In this document: positions 9,149 to 18,306 of the stretch, in pieces
How the letters are laid out: each line of letters opens with the position of its first letter
Numbering within the stretch: the first letter of the stretch is position 1
Assembly: GCA_002951815.1 (NCBI GenBank)
Contig: CP019454.1
Span: 124,001 to 188,000, forward strand
Origin: Sulfobacillus thermotolerans
GTDB lineage: Bacteria; Bacillota; Sulfobacillia; Sulfobacillales; Sulfobacillaceae
Direction: 5' to 3'
Length of the DNA stretch: 64,000 bases
The notes under the pieces: model-generated
What the model saw: only the letters and a program-made list of their open reading frames with translations
The model's database searches: none
Told to the model about the DNA's origin: nothing
Translations under genes and position numbers: made by a program

Positions 9149-10537
9149 TTGACGGATGAGGAACGGGAGGCCTGGGCGTTGTTCCGCTATCGCCTGATTA
9201 GCCCCCTCTTAGATCCGGCGGCCTCGGCGGCGGATCGCCGGGATTTTTGGCAATATCTGCACGATCATCCCCCGACCAATCCCTTTGGGCACCCGTGGGT
9301 GCCCTCGACGCGGGTTATTCGTCATTATTGTCAGCGTTACCGGGAGGGCGGCTTCGACGCATTACGCCCGGCACGCCGGGCGGATTGGGGATCCCGGCGC
9401 GCTATTCCTCCCGATTTGTGGGCGCAAGCCGTCGCCTTCAAACAGGAAGTGCCGGAACGCAGTGCCACGCAGGTGCTGGCGTTATTGACGGCTTGGTGTG
9501 CCTCGGTTGCGGGGGACCCCGCGGCGGTCGCCCGCATCAGTCCGAGCACGCTCTACCGCCACTGGCACCGCGCGGGCATTACGCGGCGTCGGCTCCATGC
9601 CGCGGCTCCCAAGCGATACCGCCGGTGGGAGGCTCCGGCTCCCGGGGCGCTCTGGCAAACGGACGTGATGAACGGACCCTACCTGCCCGATCCGACGGCC
9701 GACGATCCCGACCGCACACGCGCGACCTATTGCCTCATGCTGCTGGACGATTATTCCCGGCGCATTGTGGCGGGGCGCTTTGTCTGGCATGCCGACAGCG
9801 AGACCTTAGAACAACTGTTGGCGGAAGCGTGGCAACGCTGGGGCGTCCCCGAAAAACTCTACACCGACAACGGCGGCATTTATGTCAGCCACCGATTAGA
9901 AATCGTGCTCGCCCGGCTCGCCGTCCGCTTAACCCATACGCCGCCGTACACGCCCTCCGGGAAAGGAAAACAAGAGCGGATTTGGGGACATATCCAATCC
10001 TCATTCTTACCCGAATTGCGGGTGCAACCCGCCGAGTCCCTCGGGCAATTGAACACGTGGTTTAGTGCCTGGTGTGACGAACACTATCACCGGCGCGTGC
10101 ACGGGGAGACAGGGGAAACCCCGTTGCAGCGGTGGGGAACGGGCGGAGTCCATCGGGCCCTCTCCTGGGAAGCCCTGCGCGCGGCCTTGCGCCAGCAAGT
10201 CGAACGGGTCGTGGACAAAACGGGGCAAGTGCACTGGCGGGGACAGCGGTGGATCGTCCCGGAAGGCCTGTGGCAAGTCAAAGTGCAGTTGCGCTTTACC
10301 CAGGACACGGCGGACACAGTGGAAGTGTGGTTTGAAGACACGTATTATGGCCCTGCCGTCCGCGCGGACCAGCACGATCCGGGCCACCCGGACCGACCTG
10401 TGCCCCCCGCGGCCTCCACGGCGGGACCCGGTATCAGTTATTTGGAAGTCTTAGCCGCCCAACAAGCGCAGCGCCGGGCACACGGGATTGCGTATCATCA
10501 GCTGTCTCCGGCAGGAAAGGAGCCGTCATCCTCATGA
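9149..10537 (+). CDS. DDE-type integrase/transposase (Mu/Tn552-like)
   Basis: 462 aa. An N-terminal helix-turn-helix region (RVIRHYCQRYREGGFDAL) precedes an rve-type catalytic core: Asp in LWQTDVMNG, Asp in YTDNGGIY and Glu in GKGKQERIWGH. A Mu-transposase-like C-terminal beta domain follows. The TTG start follows an AAAGGAG site. It overlaps the ATPase gene by ATGA, so the two are translationally coupled. It should catalyse strand transfer with the ATPase as target selector. Element ends could not be assigned with certainty. Confidence 0.9.
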   Translation: MTDEEREAWALFRYRLISPLLDPAASAADRRDFWQYLHDHPPTNPFGHPWVPSTRVIRHYCQRYREGGFDALRPARRADWGSRRAIPPDLWAQAVAFKQEVPERSATQVLALLTAWCASVAGDPAAVARISPSTLYRHWHRAGITRRRLHAAAPKRYRRWEAPAPGALWQTDVMNGPYLPDPTADDPDRTRATYCLMLLDDYSRRIVAGRFVWHADSETLEQLLAEAWQRWGVPEKLYTDNGGIYVSHRLEIVLARLAVRLTHTPPYTPSGKGKQERIWGHIQSSFLPELRVQPAESLGQLNTWFSAWCDEHYHRRVHGETGETPLQRWGTGGVHRALSWEALRAALRQQVERVVDKTGQVHWRGQRWIVPEGLWQVKVQLRFTQDTADTVEVWFEDTYYGPAVRADQHDPGHPDRPVPPAASTAGPGISYLEVLAAQQAQRRAHGIAYHQLSPAGKEPSSS

Positions 10538-11352
10538 TGTGGTGGGAATATTTTGGCGCGCAGCAGGCCCCGTTTGGCCGCAATTTATCGGCGGAGACGC
10601 TCTATCTCTCGCCGCCCTTAGCGGAATGCCAGGCCCGGCTGCACGCCGTGATTCGGGATCGGGGCGTGCTTGCCGTGACCGGCGAGTCGGGCGCCGGGAA
10701 GACGACGGCATTGCGCGCGACCGTCGCCGCGCTACCGCCCAGTCAGTTTCTCCCGCTCTATCTTCCGGTACAAGAAGACTGGACTCCCCGCGTGATGTAC
10801 CGGGCGGTCGCGTATGAATTGGGTTTGCTGCCCAGTGGGCAGGCGCTCGAGACCGAACGGACGGTGCGGCAAACGCTCTGGGCCTTAGCGACCCAGCAAA
10901 ATCGCTTGCCCCTCTTACTTTTGGATGAGGCGCATCTCTGTTCCCCGCATTTACTGCAGTCCTTGCGCCAGTTGCTGAATTTCTCCATGGACAGTACCGC
11001 GCCGCTCGTCCTGATCTTGGCCGGACATACCGAACTCCGGCGCAAGCTGTCTCTCCGCCCCTTGGAAGCGCTGCGCCAGCGGATTACGGTCGCCTATCAT
11101 GTGCGCGCGTTAACCGCGGAGGAGACCATCGTGTATGTGACCCATCATCTACATCAGGTGGCGATTGACCGCCCCGTCTTTACCGACAGTGCCTTGCAAG
11201 CCGGGGTGGAATGGTCCCAGGGCCTCCCCCGCCGCATTAACACGTGGGCCACCGCCTGCTTGCTGGCGGCGTACAGTGGACAACACCCCGTGATTGATGA
11301 CGAGGTCGTCGCTACAGCGCAGGCCGAATTGCAATGGGCGGGGGCGTTGTAA
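10534..11352 (+). CDS. AAA+ ATPase, ExeA/TniB-like transposition partner
   Basis: 272 aa with Walker A (TGESGAGKTTALR) and Walker B (LPLLLLDEAHLC), plus sensor-like residues in VLILAGHTELRRKLSL. It is the GspA/ExeA-type AAA ATPase family, to which TniB/IstB-like transposition helpers also belong. The start ATG overlaps the stop of the DDE gene. Its likely role is target DNA capture and stimulation of the DDE enzyme. Confidence 0.88.
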   Translation: MMWWEYFGAQQAPFGRNLSAETLYLSPPLAECQARLHAVIRDRGVLAVTGESGAGKTTALRATVAALPPSQFLPLYLPVQEDWTPRVMYRAVAYELGLLPSGQALETERTVRQTLWALATQQNRLPLLLLDEAHLCSPHLLQSLRQLLNFSMDSTAPLVLILAGHTELRRKLSLRPLEALRQRITVAYHVRALTAEETIVYVTHHLHQVAIDRPVFTDSALQAGVEWSQGLPRRINTWATACLLAAYSGQHPVIDDEVVATAQAELQWAGAL

Positions 11353-11372
11353 TCACCCAGAAAAGGAGCGCA

Positions 11373-11861
11373 ATGAGAATGAGAACCGTCAAACAAATGA
11401 CGTGCTACCGCGTCCAACCTCTCCGGCAATTCCCGGGGGTCATGGTGTGGACCCCCGAGCACCAGCGGGCTGACCGGGTGCAGGATTTCCTCGAATTTGC
11501 GGTGAGCCAAGGACGCCCCCTGCGGCGCGTGCGCCGCACGGGCCGCATTCTCGCGGAGGCGGCGACCTGGATCTACTACACCCACACCGATTGGAGCGCC
11601 ATGACGTTGGCCCGCTGGGGGGACTATCTCACCACAATCGTCGCGGCGGGGCCGCCCATGGATGCGGCGCGATTATTTCCCGTAGTCGATGCGCTCTATG
11701 AATTTTATGCGTTTTGGTGGTGGATCGATCCGCCATTTCTCCCGTATCAGCCCTGGCCCCAGCAGGAACGCCGTCGTCATCAATGGGTGCAGCATTGGTG
11801 GAGTTACCGCGCACATATCCAAGACTTCCCCGGGGACTTTCTCGATCCACTGCCATTTTAA
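11373..11861 (+). CDS. Hypothetical protein of the transposition module, 162 aa
   Basis: Not recognised. The ATG is preceded by AAAAGGAGCGC. The product is Trp/Tyr- and Arg-rich (WTPEHQRADRVQDFLEFAV, FYAFWWWIDPPFLPYQPWPQ), with no signal peptide. It follows the ATPase gene by 20 bp and is followed by a strong hairpin, so it is the last gene of the module. It could be an accessory factor for this transposon family; that is inferred from position. Confidence 0.65.
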   Translation: MRMRTVKQMTCYRVQPLRQFPGVMVWTPEHQRADRVQDFLEFAVSQGRPLRRVRRTGRILAEAATWIYYTHTDWSAMTLARWGDYLTTIVAAGPPMDAARLFPVVDALYEFYAFWWWIDPPFLPYQPWPQQERRRHQWVQHWWSYRAHIQDFPGDFLDPLPF

Positions 11862-11862
11862 C

Positions 11863-11921
11863 GGGCGAGTAGAGGGGTCGATCACCCTTGATCGGCCCCT
11901 CTACTCTGCCCAAAGGGCGGT
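11863..11921 (+). terminator. Strong hairpin after the transposition module
   Basis: The arms around AGTAGAGGGG and CCCCTCTACT, extended by GGGC/GCCC and CGATCA/TGATCG, make a long imperfect stem starting two bases after the stop codon. There is no T-run, so it may be a factor-dependent terminator, an mRNA stabiliser, or part of the element end. Confidence 0.6.
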
Positions 11922-12894
11922 CAGCTAACGTGAGAAAACTGTGGACGCCGATCCTGAGACTCGACACTCCTAGCAGGACCAAGTCTTCCGTTCCGTCTCA
12001 CGTCTTCGCCCACGCCATCGCGATCAGACGGGGCCCAAGGACGCAGAGAGGCTATTGATGAATCCCCACACGGACTGGGGTTCGACCGCCAGTTCGCGAC
12101 CCACGAGGGGGTTCCGAAGAAACTACGATAGGGAACAAACGGTGGCTGCAAAAGGATCAGACGCGCCACCACACGATGCGGGCGCCCCCATCCCGACGCT
12201 CAGTGTAGGACTCCCGTCACCAACCCCAGTGCAATTCCTGCCCCCGCGCCACTCAGTCCTTGGAACGACCTGCCGCAACGAGGTCCTGTTGTTTCTCCCC
12301 CTTCCGTTCCTTCACGGGAAAACGCAGGGGACCTATCCCCTGCACCCCAGCGCTCGCCGCGAGGCAGGCCCAGCAAGGGATTGCTGGGCCGTGAAATAGC
12401 GTGGGGAGCATCGAGTCACCCGTCAAGGCTCAATAAACGCTTCGCGGCCTTGACGGGTTCACCCATTCGGCCACTGTGCCCATCAAATCCTGGACTACGA
12501 ATACCGTCAACTGCTGGGCATTATGTGATAGCAGAAACAGTCATGATCTGACCCCCTCCCTGTCTCAATACGCCCTGTGATAAAGTTTCGCGCTGACCCG
12601 TGCGAATTCCTAGACTGTCCTTCGCCTCAGATCCCAGAACTTATTGGGTTACCAGGTGCTTTTTTCCACGCCATGCCCAGTCGTGAACGTTCTCCTGCGG
12701 AACAGGGGAACTCACAAGACGCAACGCCGTTCTCTGAGTTTGGTGAGGTTGCAATTCCCATGGACGCCATCGCGTCGAGTGCCCGGAGGACAAGCATTGC
12801 ACCAGACTAACCTAGAACCGGTGAAGGGGTCCCATGACACCTACCGTGAAATCGCATAAAATAATAACGATAGCGACAGGGGTGAGCGCACGCC
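11922..12894. other. 973 bp without a convincing gene; two perfect hairpins
   Basis: No frame shows family resemblance. Two perfect stem-loops are present: GGCCCAGCAA with its complement at 12367-12390, and ACCCGTCAAGGC with its complement at 12418-12458. They probably derive from terminators of lost genes. The right end of the transposition module should lie in this stretch. Confidence 0.5.
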
Positions 12895-13101
12895 ATGATG
12901 GCAATGATGTGGGTAGGAACCGTGATATGGTTAGGCATTTTAGTCGTCTTGGCCGTGGCGGTCTCGGTATGGTTTCATCATGTCCAAAGCTGGCGCCAGG
13001 CTCCGGATGATCCGCTAGCCATCTTGCAGTTGCGCCTTGCCCGCGGAGACATTTCCCTCGACGAATATCAAGAACTCCGTCGACACCTAGAAACGCGTTA
13101 G
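12895..13101 (+). CDS. SHOCT-domain small membrane protein
   Basis: 68 aa. One membrane helix (residues about 5-27) is followed by DDPLAILQLRLARGDISLDEYQELRRHL, a clear SHOCT motif. It converges on the sensor kinase gene with a 4-bp overlap of the 3' ends. Related in layout to the proteins at 17847-18089 and 19661-19864. Function unknown; the repeated presence of these proteins in the copper cargo suggests a membrane or metal-stress role. Confidence 0.85.
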   Translation: MMAMMWVGTVIWLGILVVLAVAVSVWFHHVQSWRQAPDDPLAILQLRLARGDISLDEYQELRRHLETR

Positions 13102-14126
13102 TCGGTCCGACCGGGGAGACGCAGGCACACCCGTGCCCCGCCCCAGGGGCTGTTCCCGATGGTGAGCGACCCGCCGTGCGCTTGGAGCAATGCCACCGCG
13201 ACCGCCAACCCCAAGCCGACGCCCGACGATCGTGGATCCCGATAAAACGGTCGGGTGACCAGCGTGTGTTGTGCCACCGGAATGCCGGGCCCGCTATCGT
13301 CCACACAACATTCTACTCCCTCGGGCAAGCCACGCCACGTAATGGCAATCCGCCCCCCCTGGGGCGTATGGCGTAAAGCATTATCCACTAAATTGGTCAA
13401 CACCTGGTCCATGCGATCCCGGTCCACCTCCACCTCGACGGGCTCCCCCGTCCCGACTAGGCTGATGTGCTGAAGGTCCGCCAGGGGTCCAAACTTTAAC
13501 ACGATCTCCTCAATTTGTACGTCCAACCGGTAAGAGGCACGATGCAATGCGGAGGGGGAAGACTTCAGGGTTTCAATGAGAAGCAAATCATTCACCAGAC
13601 GGGTCAGGCGCTGCACTTCCCGGAGGAGCGTGGTCCATCGTTCCGGCGTCGCACGCAACGCACCCGTCGCCAAACCCTCCAGGTTCCCCCGTAACACCGT
13701 CAGCGGCGTTTTCAATTCGTGCGCGACACTGGCCAGAAACATCTCCCGCTCGGATTGAGCCATCGCGAGCCGGCGGGCCATTTGATTCAAGGCATAGCTT
13801 AATTGCCCCCAAGGCCCGGTATCGGGGACCGGCAGCGGCTCCCAACGCCCTTCCTCCAACTGATTAATCCAGGCGACGATATCGAGCCAATCGCGCGCTA
13901 AGAGCTGGTCTACGCGGCGCACCACCACCCATCCGATCCCGGCCAGGCTGATCCAGACCATCCCTGCCACCAGAAGATAAATCTCGGCAATAGCCCCACT
14001 CCGCCGAGATATCAACCCCGCCCAGAGCGTTCCGAGCCCCACGGTCAGCCCCAACGCGAGACCCATGCCGATGGTCAGGATCAACCAGAGACCTAGGGCC
14101 CACCGGGGCCCGGATCGTCGCGCCAA
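13098..14126 (-). CDS. Sensor histidine kinase
   Basis: 342 aa with two membrane helices (about 10-38 and 48-71), a HAMP-like linker, a HisKA domain with the phospho-accepting His136 in SVAHELKTPL, and a HATPase domain (N box NLVDNALRHTP, G1 DSGPGIP, G2 GVGLGLAVA). There is almost no extracytoplasmic loop, so sensing is probably within or at the membrane. It overlaps the 3' end of the response regulator gene and forms a two-component system with it. Its position in a copper cargo suggests metal or envelope-stress sensing, an inference. Confidence 0.93.
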   Translation of the reverse strand: MARRSGPRWALGLWLILTIGMGLALGLTVGLGTLWAGLISRRSGAIAEIYLLVAGMVWISLAGIGWVVVRRVDQLLARDWLDIVAWINQLEEGRWEPLPVPDTGPWGQLSYALNQMARRLAMAQSEREMFLASVAHELKTPLTVLRGNLEGLATGALRATPERWTTLLREVQRLTRLVNDLLLIETLKSSPSALHRASYRLDVQIEEIVLKFGPLADLQHISLVGTGEPVEVEVDRDRMDQVLTNLVDNALRHTPQGGRIAITWRGLPEGVECCVDDSGPGIPVAQHTLVTRPFYRDPRSSGVGLGLAVAVALLQAHGGSLTIGNSPWGGARVCLRLPGRTD

Positions 14127-14818
14127 CGGTATCCCACCCCTCGAATCGTGTCAATATACCGCGGTGCTTCGACGGAGTCTCCCAGTTTTTTTCGCAAGCG
14201 GGCAATCTCCATATCGACCGCGCGATCAAACACCTCGCCGACGTCGCCCCAAATCCGGTCGAGCAATTCCTCTCGGGTCCACACTCGGCCCGGGTTGGTC
14301 GCAAGATACCTCAGCAGTTCAAACTCCAAGGTGGTGAGTTCCATGAGAGCATCCCAGCGCCAGACTTGCCGTCGGGGGATGTCGATCACTAAATCCTTCG
14401 CCACGACGCGGTCACGCGAACCCTCGGGCCGATCCTGCCCCCGGCGGCGCAATGCGCCACACCGCGCGAGCACTTGACCGGGACTAAACGGCTTCACGAC
14501 GTAGTCATCCGCGCCGAGCTGCAACGCCCGAATAATGTCCGCTTCCTGATCCCGCACCGTCAACATCAGAATCGGGATGGTCGTGTGCGCACGCAGGGCC
14601 CGAATGGACGCCAGACCGTCACTATCGGGCAGTTGCCAGTCCAACACAATGACCTGGGGGACATGATCCGCCAACCGCGCTAACGCCTCCGTGAGCGAAC
14701 CCGCCGTCGCCACTGACCAGCCCCACGGTTCGCCATACGCGGTCAACACCTCAATAATCCCCGGATCGTCGTCGATGATGAGGAGAGAATCTTTCGCGGA
14801 ATATTGGGTCGCATCCAT
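14093..14818 (-). CDS. OmpR/PhoB-family response regulator
   Basis: 241 aa. The receiver domain has the acidic pocket (IIDDDPG), phospho-acceptor Asp60 in VIVLDWQLPD and Lys in YVVKPF. The C-terminal winged helix carries LTTLEFELLRYLATNPGRVWTREELLDRIWG. The ATG at 14818 is preferred over a GTG 12 bp upstream because AAGGTGGAG sits at the right distance. It is first in a two-gene unit with the sensor kinase. Probable targets are the cargo genes; no binding repeats were identified. Confidence 0.93.
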   Translation of the reverse strand: MDATQYSAKDSLLIIDDDPGIIEVLTAYGEPWGWSVATAGSLTEALARLADHVPQVIVLDWQLPDSDGLASIRALRAHTTIPILMLTVRDQEADIIRALQLGADDYVVKPFSPGQVLARCGALRRRGQDRPEGSRDRVVAKDLVIDIPRRQVWRWDALMELTTLEFELLRYLATNPGRVWTREELLDRIWGDVGEVFDRAVDMEIARLRKKLGDSVEAPRYIDTIRGVGYRWRDDPGPGGP

Positions 14819-15079
14819 AGGTTTCTCCACCTTGAGCCGATATCTCTTGCACTGATCTTAGTATACCATGAGATCTTCAAGGGTTCGTGGGCCGTGATCC
14901 GAAGCGCTGGAGACAGAGACAGCGCCCACCCGCATTGGGCGGACGGTGTCCGTGTGGGGCGGCGAGCCCAAATTCCATCCCCCAGAGAGAGTCCGCACGG
15001 CAGAATTGCAATAGTCACCCCGTCCCGCTCATGGCGTCCACGGGCCCAGATCAGCCATCACGGGCAACGACGCGCTATT

Positions 15080-15862
15080 CTATGTTTTTCGGGGTGTCCA
15101 AGACACGATTGCCCACCGATGAGACGAAGGCGTCAGGGTGCCCCCCCGAGTCCCCCAACCTTCCCGCACGAGGGTAGCCAAGTGCTCCCGCTCCGCATCG
15201 GTGTCAATTTGCAACAGGTCCGCCAACCCGTCCAGCACTTTGTGCGGATCACGCCAAAATCCGTCCCGTGGGGGATCCTCCACGACGCGCACATCAGCCA
15301 CAATGCCCTCATTCCACAGCAAGGTATAGACGTCGCGAAACACCGGAGGGGTCGGCGTGGGACGATCCGGATGGAAAACCGCCCACAGATCGTCGAGTCC
15401 CGAAAACATGTGATCCACATGGATCGCCATCACACAGCGGACCGTCGCCGCCGCCTCCATGGCCTGCACGAATTGCCGGGGGTCGGGGGAAAAATGAATC
15501 ACGAAGGCGGCCAATGCCACCTCGACCATCGGCACCTCCACGCCCGGCCACAATCCGGCGACCGTGTGCACCCTCGAGTCCAATTTGTTGGTGATTAAGG
15601 CCTGGTGCAACTGGTCTCGCATCAGGGCCGACGGTTCAATCGCCCAGACGTCACACCCCATGGCCGCCAGCGGAACCGTGAACCGGCCGATACCGGCCCC
15701 AATGTCCACCACGGAGCGCTGAGGGCCCAGATGCGCCATGACTTCTTGGGTGACGGGATGATCTTTCAGATCGTGGTCCGACGGGCTCCGAAGCGCGTCG
15801 GCCATGTGGTGCATCGACTTCTCGGGGATGACCACCGCTTTCCATGGATGTTGCTCGCTCAT
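15080..15862 (-). CDS. Class I SAM-dependent methyltransferase, 260 aa
   Basis: SVVDIGAGIGRFTVPLAAMGCDV is the SAM-binding motif and WAIEPSALMRDQL the acidic loop. The C-terminal half (YTLLWNEGIVADVRVVEDPPRDGF and DPHKVLDGLADLLQI) resembles UbiE/MenG-like small-molecule methyltransferases, but the substrate cannot be read from sequence. It ends WAIVSWTPRK. It stands alone, with 237 bp before the next gene upstream. Confidence 0.82.
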   Translation of the reverse strand: MSEQHPWKAVVIPEKSMHHMADALRSPSDHDLKDHPVTQEVMAHLGPQRSVVDIGAGIGRFTVPLAAMGCDVWAIEPSALMRDQLHQALITNKLDSRVHTVAGLWPGVEVPMVEVALAAFVIHFSPDPRQFVQAMEAAATVRCVMAIHVDHMFSGLDDLWAVFHPDRPTPTPPVFRDVYTLLWNEGIVADVRVVEDPPRDGFWRDPHKVLDGLADLLQIDTDAEREHLATLVREGWGTRGGTLTPSSHRWAIVSWTPRKT

Positions 15863-16099
15863 TGTCCCATTCCCTTCATCATTTCTCCGCGTTCCTCACG
15901 CTGGGCCTTGCCGTTCCGCCATCAGACAATTGCCCGAGTATTCTCAGTGAATCTCGCGAGGCGTCCTCTGAAACCCCACGGGCATCGTGTGTGAGCCAAC
16001 CCCCTGTGATCGTGCGAGCGCATGGGAACCCCATCCGTTTGCGCTGGGTGGCTCCTGACAGAATTCCCTCATCACCCGCCGATCGTGACCGCGCCCAGT

Positions 16100-16741
16100 T
16101 CAGACTCCGCTGCTCTTCACGGCACGACCGCGAATCACGGGGAGGAGCCCTCCCGCACGTACCGTTTCACAATAAGTCAATGTCAAGGGGGACTGCCGTA
16201 CGGCAGTTTCCACATCACGGGTCAACCGACACCCTCCGCCCAGGCACCGCCACACCGGTTCGATTCCCTGTTGCACCATGCCGGCCAGTCGATGGGGATT
16301 GGCGATATGCTCTAAAAAGAGATACTGCCCACCCGGTACCAGCACGCGTGTGATTTCTTCCAACCCGCGTGCCACATCTCCGACGCTACAGAGCACCAAG
16401 CTACTGATGACCGTATCAAAGGCCCCTTCGGTAAAGGGCATCGCCTCGGCCGACGCTCCGACAATGGCCCACTCCGGAAACCTACGGGACAGGGTCCGGC
16501 GCATGGTCGCATCCGGTTCCAGCAGCACCACATCCGTGGTCCCTTCTCCCAAGGCGGGCACATCCAATCCTGTGCCCGCTCCGATGATAAGCGTTCGTCC
16601 CCATGCCTGCGCATTTTGGGCGCGACGTGCGTCCCCTAATGCCCGTTCCAGAGCACGTTCCGCTCGGGGATACCCACGGCTAAACCACGGGTGATCGACG
16701 GGAGCACGGGGTAAAGCGTCATCGGGATCGTCACCTGGCAT
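16100..16741 (-). CDS. Class I SAM-dependent methyltransferase, 213 aa
   Basis: LIIGAGTGLDVPAL is motif I, VVLLEPDATMRRTLSRR motif II and RVLVPGGQYLFLEHIANP the post-III strand. It is similar to METTL7/phospholipid-type methyltransferases (FDTVISSLVLCSV, PVWRCLGGGCRLTRD). The ATG at 16741 directly follows the stop of the blue copper protein gene; a TTG 12 bp upstream would overlap it. Tight coupling implies a shared transcript with the copper protein. A role in modifying a membrane lipid or small toxic molecule is possible. Confidence 0.85.
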   Translation of the reverse strand: MPGDDPDDALPRAPVDHPWFSRGYPRAERALERALGDARRAQNAQAWGRTLIIGAGTGLDVPALGEGTTDVVLLEPDATMRRTLSRRFPEWAIVGASAEAMPFTEGAFDTVISSLVLCSVGDVARGLEEITRVLVPGGQYLFLEHIANPHRLAGMVQQGIEPVWRCLGGGCRLTRDVETAVRQSPLTLTYCETVRAGGLLPVIRGRAVKSSGV

Positions 16742-16742
16742 T

Positions 16743-17519
16743 TTATGCCACAACGAACTGGCCCGCCATACCCTGGGCCGCGTGACCGGGCACGGGGCAA
16801 ATGTAGTAATAGGTCCCTGCCGTGGTGGCGGTAAATTGCGTGCTCCGATGATATTGGCCCTGGCTCGTCTCGGGTAAAATCGGCATAATAAAGGCCCCCG
16901 AGAACGCGGCAGGCCCTTGCATCATGGCCATCTCACGAAAGGGGGGGCGCGCCGTCGTGACGTCAAATCCATGCAAATAGCCCTGGTCAGCATTGACCAA
17001 ATCCACCGTGATCTGGGCCCCCTGCGGTACCACCACCTTGGGGTTGATGAGCCCGTCAATTTCCCACTGCATGCCCTTGATGTGCAGTGCCGCCGGGGCC
17101 GCCAACGGCACAAGCAAGGCCTGCGTGCTGTGATACGTAATGGTGTTGGTCGTCCGGTCGATGGTGACCCCTTGTTCACTCTGCTGCACCAACTTCGCCA
17201 CTTGGGCGGGGGTCCACACCGATCCCGAAGCCGCTCCCATCATCCCTCCGCCGCCGGATCCGACATAGCCCATCGCGGCGTGCGTATTGCCCAGGTATTG
17301 GTTCATCGCCGAGGCCATCATGCCGCCGAGACCCGAAGACGCTCCCGCGCCCGACCCCCCCATCATGGCGCTAAAACGTCCCAAACTTCCCGACTGCGGG
17401 ACAGACCCCGGCGTCGATGTCGATAGGGCAGAGCCGTGGGTAGCAGCAAAGGCCACCCCGCCTATCGTGCCGGCTGCCAACAATCCTAGGCCCACGACAA
17501 GGCCGTTGACTCGCTTCAT
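16743..17519 (-). CDS. Sulfocyanin/rusticyanin-like blue copper protein
   Basis: 258 aa. An N-terminal signal or membrane anchor (LVVGLGLLAAGTIGGVAFAA) and a Gly/Met/Ser-rich linker precede a cupredoxin domain. The type-1 copper ligands are visible: a His in YLHGFDV and Cys241, His246 and Met251 in CPVPGHAAQGM, with the C-x4-H-x4-M spacing of rusticyanin and sulfocyanin. It would carry electrons outside the membrane or bind copper. The ATG at 17519 follows AAAAGGAGTGGAG. The Met-rich linker (MMGGSGAG, GGMMAS) may bind copper too. It is co-transcribed with the downstream methyltransferase. Confidence 0.9.
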   Translation of the reverse strand: MKRVNGLVVGLGLLAAGTIGGVAFAATHGSALSTSTPGSVPQSGSLGRFSAMMGGSGAGASSGLGGMMASAMNQYLGNTHAAMGYVGSGGGGMMGAASGSVWTPAQVAKLVQQSEQGVTIDRTTNTITYHSTQALLVPLAAPAALHIKGMQWEIDGLINPKVVVPQGAQITVDLVNADQGYLHGFDVTTARPPFREMAMMQGPAAFSGAFIMPILPETSQGQYHRSTQFTATTAGTYYYICPVPGHAAQGMAGQFVVA

Positions 17520-17731
17520 GATTCTCCACTCCTTTTCCCATGCTCTTCGTTTCGCTAATTCTTTAGTGTTTCGATGGATCGCGACCCATCCCAAAGGTTC
17601 ACACTCGTCAACGACGCTATCGTCCCATCATCCCATCATCTCCCCACCGCTGAATCCCATACAACCCATCGCGATGCGCGCGGTCCCCATGATGCGGCCG
17701 CTTATCCTTGCGGCTACGCTTGATTTCGCCG

Positions 17732-17806
17732 TTAAGCGACTACTCCACCTATCGTGCCGGCTGCCAACAATCCTAGGCCCATTACAAGCCCGTTGAGCCG
17801 CTTCAT
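17732..17806 (-). pseudogene. Duplicated leader of the blue copper protein gene
   Basis: 24 codons, MKRLNGLVMGLGLLAAGTIG plus GVVA, then a stop, nearly identical to the first codons of the gene at 16743-17519. Upstream nucleotides also match (CCTAGGCCCA...). This looks like the stump of a tandem second copy after deletion of the copper-binding part. Confidence 0.75.
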
Positions 17807-17846
17807 CGTCCTCCACCCCTTGGTCCCGATTTTCACTCACCGACGC

Positions 17847-18089
17847 TTAATCGCGTAGGTGGGCGCGCAACTCCTCGTATTCATCGGGCGTAATCTCCCC
17901 ACGCGCTAATCGCAATCGCAATTGCGTCAGGGGATCGACCGCCGCAGCGGGGGGCCCCGACCGGTTGGCCGGAATCAAGGCCCGAATGGCCCATACAATG
18001 ACGACGATGACACCGGCCAGAATCAACAGGCCCAATAGCCCCATGATCCACATTCCCGCCAAACCACCGCCGACCCCGAATCCCATCAT
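17847..18089 (-). CDS. SHOCT-domain small membrane protein
   Basis: 80 aa. A Gly/Met-rich start is followed by one long membrane helix (MGLLGLLILAGVIVVIVWAI) and a C-terminal SHOCT motif, DPLTQLRLRLARGEITPDEYEELRAHL. It lies upstream of the blue copper protein on the same strand, separated by the duplicated leader. Function unknown. Confidence 0.85.
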   Translation of the reverse strand: MMGFGVGGGLAGMWIMGLLGLLILAGVIVVIVWAIRALIPANRSGPPAAAVDPLTQLRLRLARGEITPDEYEELRAHLRD

Positions 18090-18306
18090 GATCCCTGACC
18101 TCCTTCCGTTCAGACCATTGTGGTCATCTTTAGGGTATCCACCTTTTGTGTCAGCCGTATATCCTCCGTGTCACAGAACGGTCACATTCCCTCAACTGGT
18201 GGTTTTCACTCGATGGAGCGTTGCGTGTAAGGCAGCACTCGATAATTAATTTCATTTCTCTAAAGGAAAACGCGCATGCGATGTGGAATGATCTCCCAAC
18301 GAACTA

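Noticed and set aside
12055-12399. 114-codon plus-strand frame between transposition module and SHOCT gene
   Set aside because: No homology pattern, no ribosome site, and it contains terminator-like hairpins near its end.
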